Below are positions 63,531 through 64,000 of a stretch of 64,000 nt of DNA, in pieces. The notes beneath the pieces are model-generated. The model was given only the letters and a program-made list of their open reading frames with translations. It made no database searches and was not told the DNA's origin. How positions within the stretch are numbered: position 1 is the stretch's first letter; the number at the start of each line of letters is the position of its first letter. This DNA comes from Ascarosepion bandense (lineage: Eukaryota > Mollusca > Cephalopoda > Sepiida > Sepiidae), in contig JBBBDQ010000913.1 of assembly GCA_037127315.1 (NCBI GenBank), positions 3,827,501 to 3,891,500 on the forward strand, given 5' to 3'. The position numbers and the translations under genes were made by a program.

Positions 63531-64000
63531 AAAAAAGTAATTAATTGTAATTATAATTTTAATACAAATTGAAAAAATAACTACATTTAGTATTATTTTA
63601 AAAATTCATATTATTTTAAAAATTCAGTTAAAATAATTAAAATTAATAAAAACTAAAACTTATAATTGTATATAGGAATAAAAGAAAAGTTAGAAAAATA
63701 AACGGAAAAAAACAGAAAAAACAGAAAAAAGAGAAGGAGAGAAAAATATAGAATGAGAGCGAGTAGTATAGATAGGAAAGAATTTAAAACAATTCAAAAT
63801 AAACGTCTTAGATCGACATCAACGTCTACTACAATTACATGCATTATTAGAAACACGACATGGGATTTAATATTAAATTAAATTATGGGATATATTTATG
63901 GTAAAAAATAAATTGTAAATCATGCTTCCTAATATAAATTGCAATATAACCACTAGTAGTAACATATAATAATTATAGTTAAAATAATAACTCTTACGAA
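63531..64000. other. A/T-rich right flank
   Basis: A/T-rich sequence with an A/G-rich stretch at 63690-63780 and the partial R3 echo at 63800-63910. No gene. Confidence 0.5.

Overview
The window looks like A+T-rich, repeat-saturated intergenic or intronic DNA from an invertebrate animal. I find no bacterial-type operon, no spliced host gene and no open reading frame that needs a host-gene explanation. The mixture of tRNA- and 5S rRNA-derived SINEs, Jockey/CR1-type and RTE-type LINEs, Penelope-like, Helitron, Tc1/mariner and Ty3/gypsy relics, very long (TA)n arrays and kilobase-scale polypyrimidine tracts would fit a mollusc, perhaps a coleoid cephalopod. That assignment is inference from repeat flavour only. 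Family names used below (LINE-1, LINE-B, SINE-A to SINE-F, R1 to R4) are local labels for this window; LINE-1 here is not mammalian L1.

Layout. 0-14 kb: mixed relics (a SINE-D dimer, a decayed 5S-tRNA SINE, a 232-bp tandem duplication, a Helitron-like 3' end, two Tc1-like transposase pseudogenes, three LINE-B 3' ends, a Penelope-like fragment between TA arrays). 14.6-19.7 kb: a more than 5 kb polypyrimidine domain split by one LINE-B copy. 20-26.5 kb: SINE-A and its dimer, a Helitron, and a LINE-1 relic holding a full-length 5S-tRNA SINE with target duplications. 26.8-29.5 kb: the best sense-strand LINE-1 (endonuclease part plus reverse transcriptase with YADD). 30-33.9 kb: a second Helitron, a dimeric SINE with target duplications, a tRNA-headed SINE, and a foldback. 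34.6-37.3 kb: a purine tract and a trinucleotide array. 38-44.9 kb: antisense LINE-1 copies in head-to-tail order, one split by a long-TIR mariner relic. 44.9-46.3 kb: 155-bp satellite. 47.3-48.7 kb: purine tract. 49.3-51.2 kb: an inverted pair of dimeric SINEs. 51.4-55.5 kb: a degraded Ty3/gypsy element with a single 3' LTR. 55.6-57.4 kb: 70-bp satellite. 57.5-64 kb: LINE-1, SINE and Helitron pieces and a SINE with two tandem 5S heads.

How the parts relate. The LINE-1 3' tail is shared by SINE-D, which suggests that SINE-D is copied by LINE-1 machinery. LINE-B copies end in (GAA)n tracts that appear to have seeded microsatellites. SINE-A and SINE-B share a tRNA-like head but have different tails and, in SINE-B, an added 5S rRNA head. 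Several insertions can be dated relative to each other from target-site duplications and nesting.
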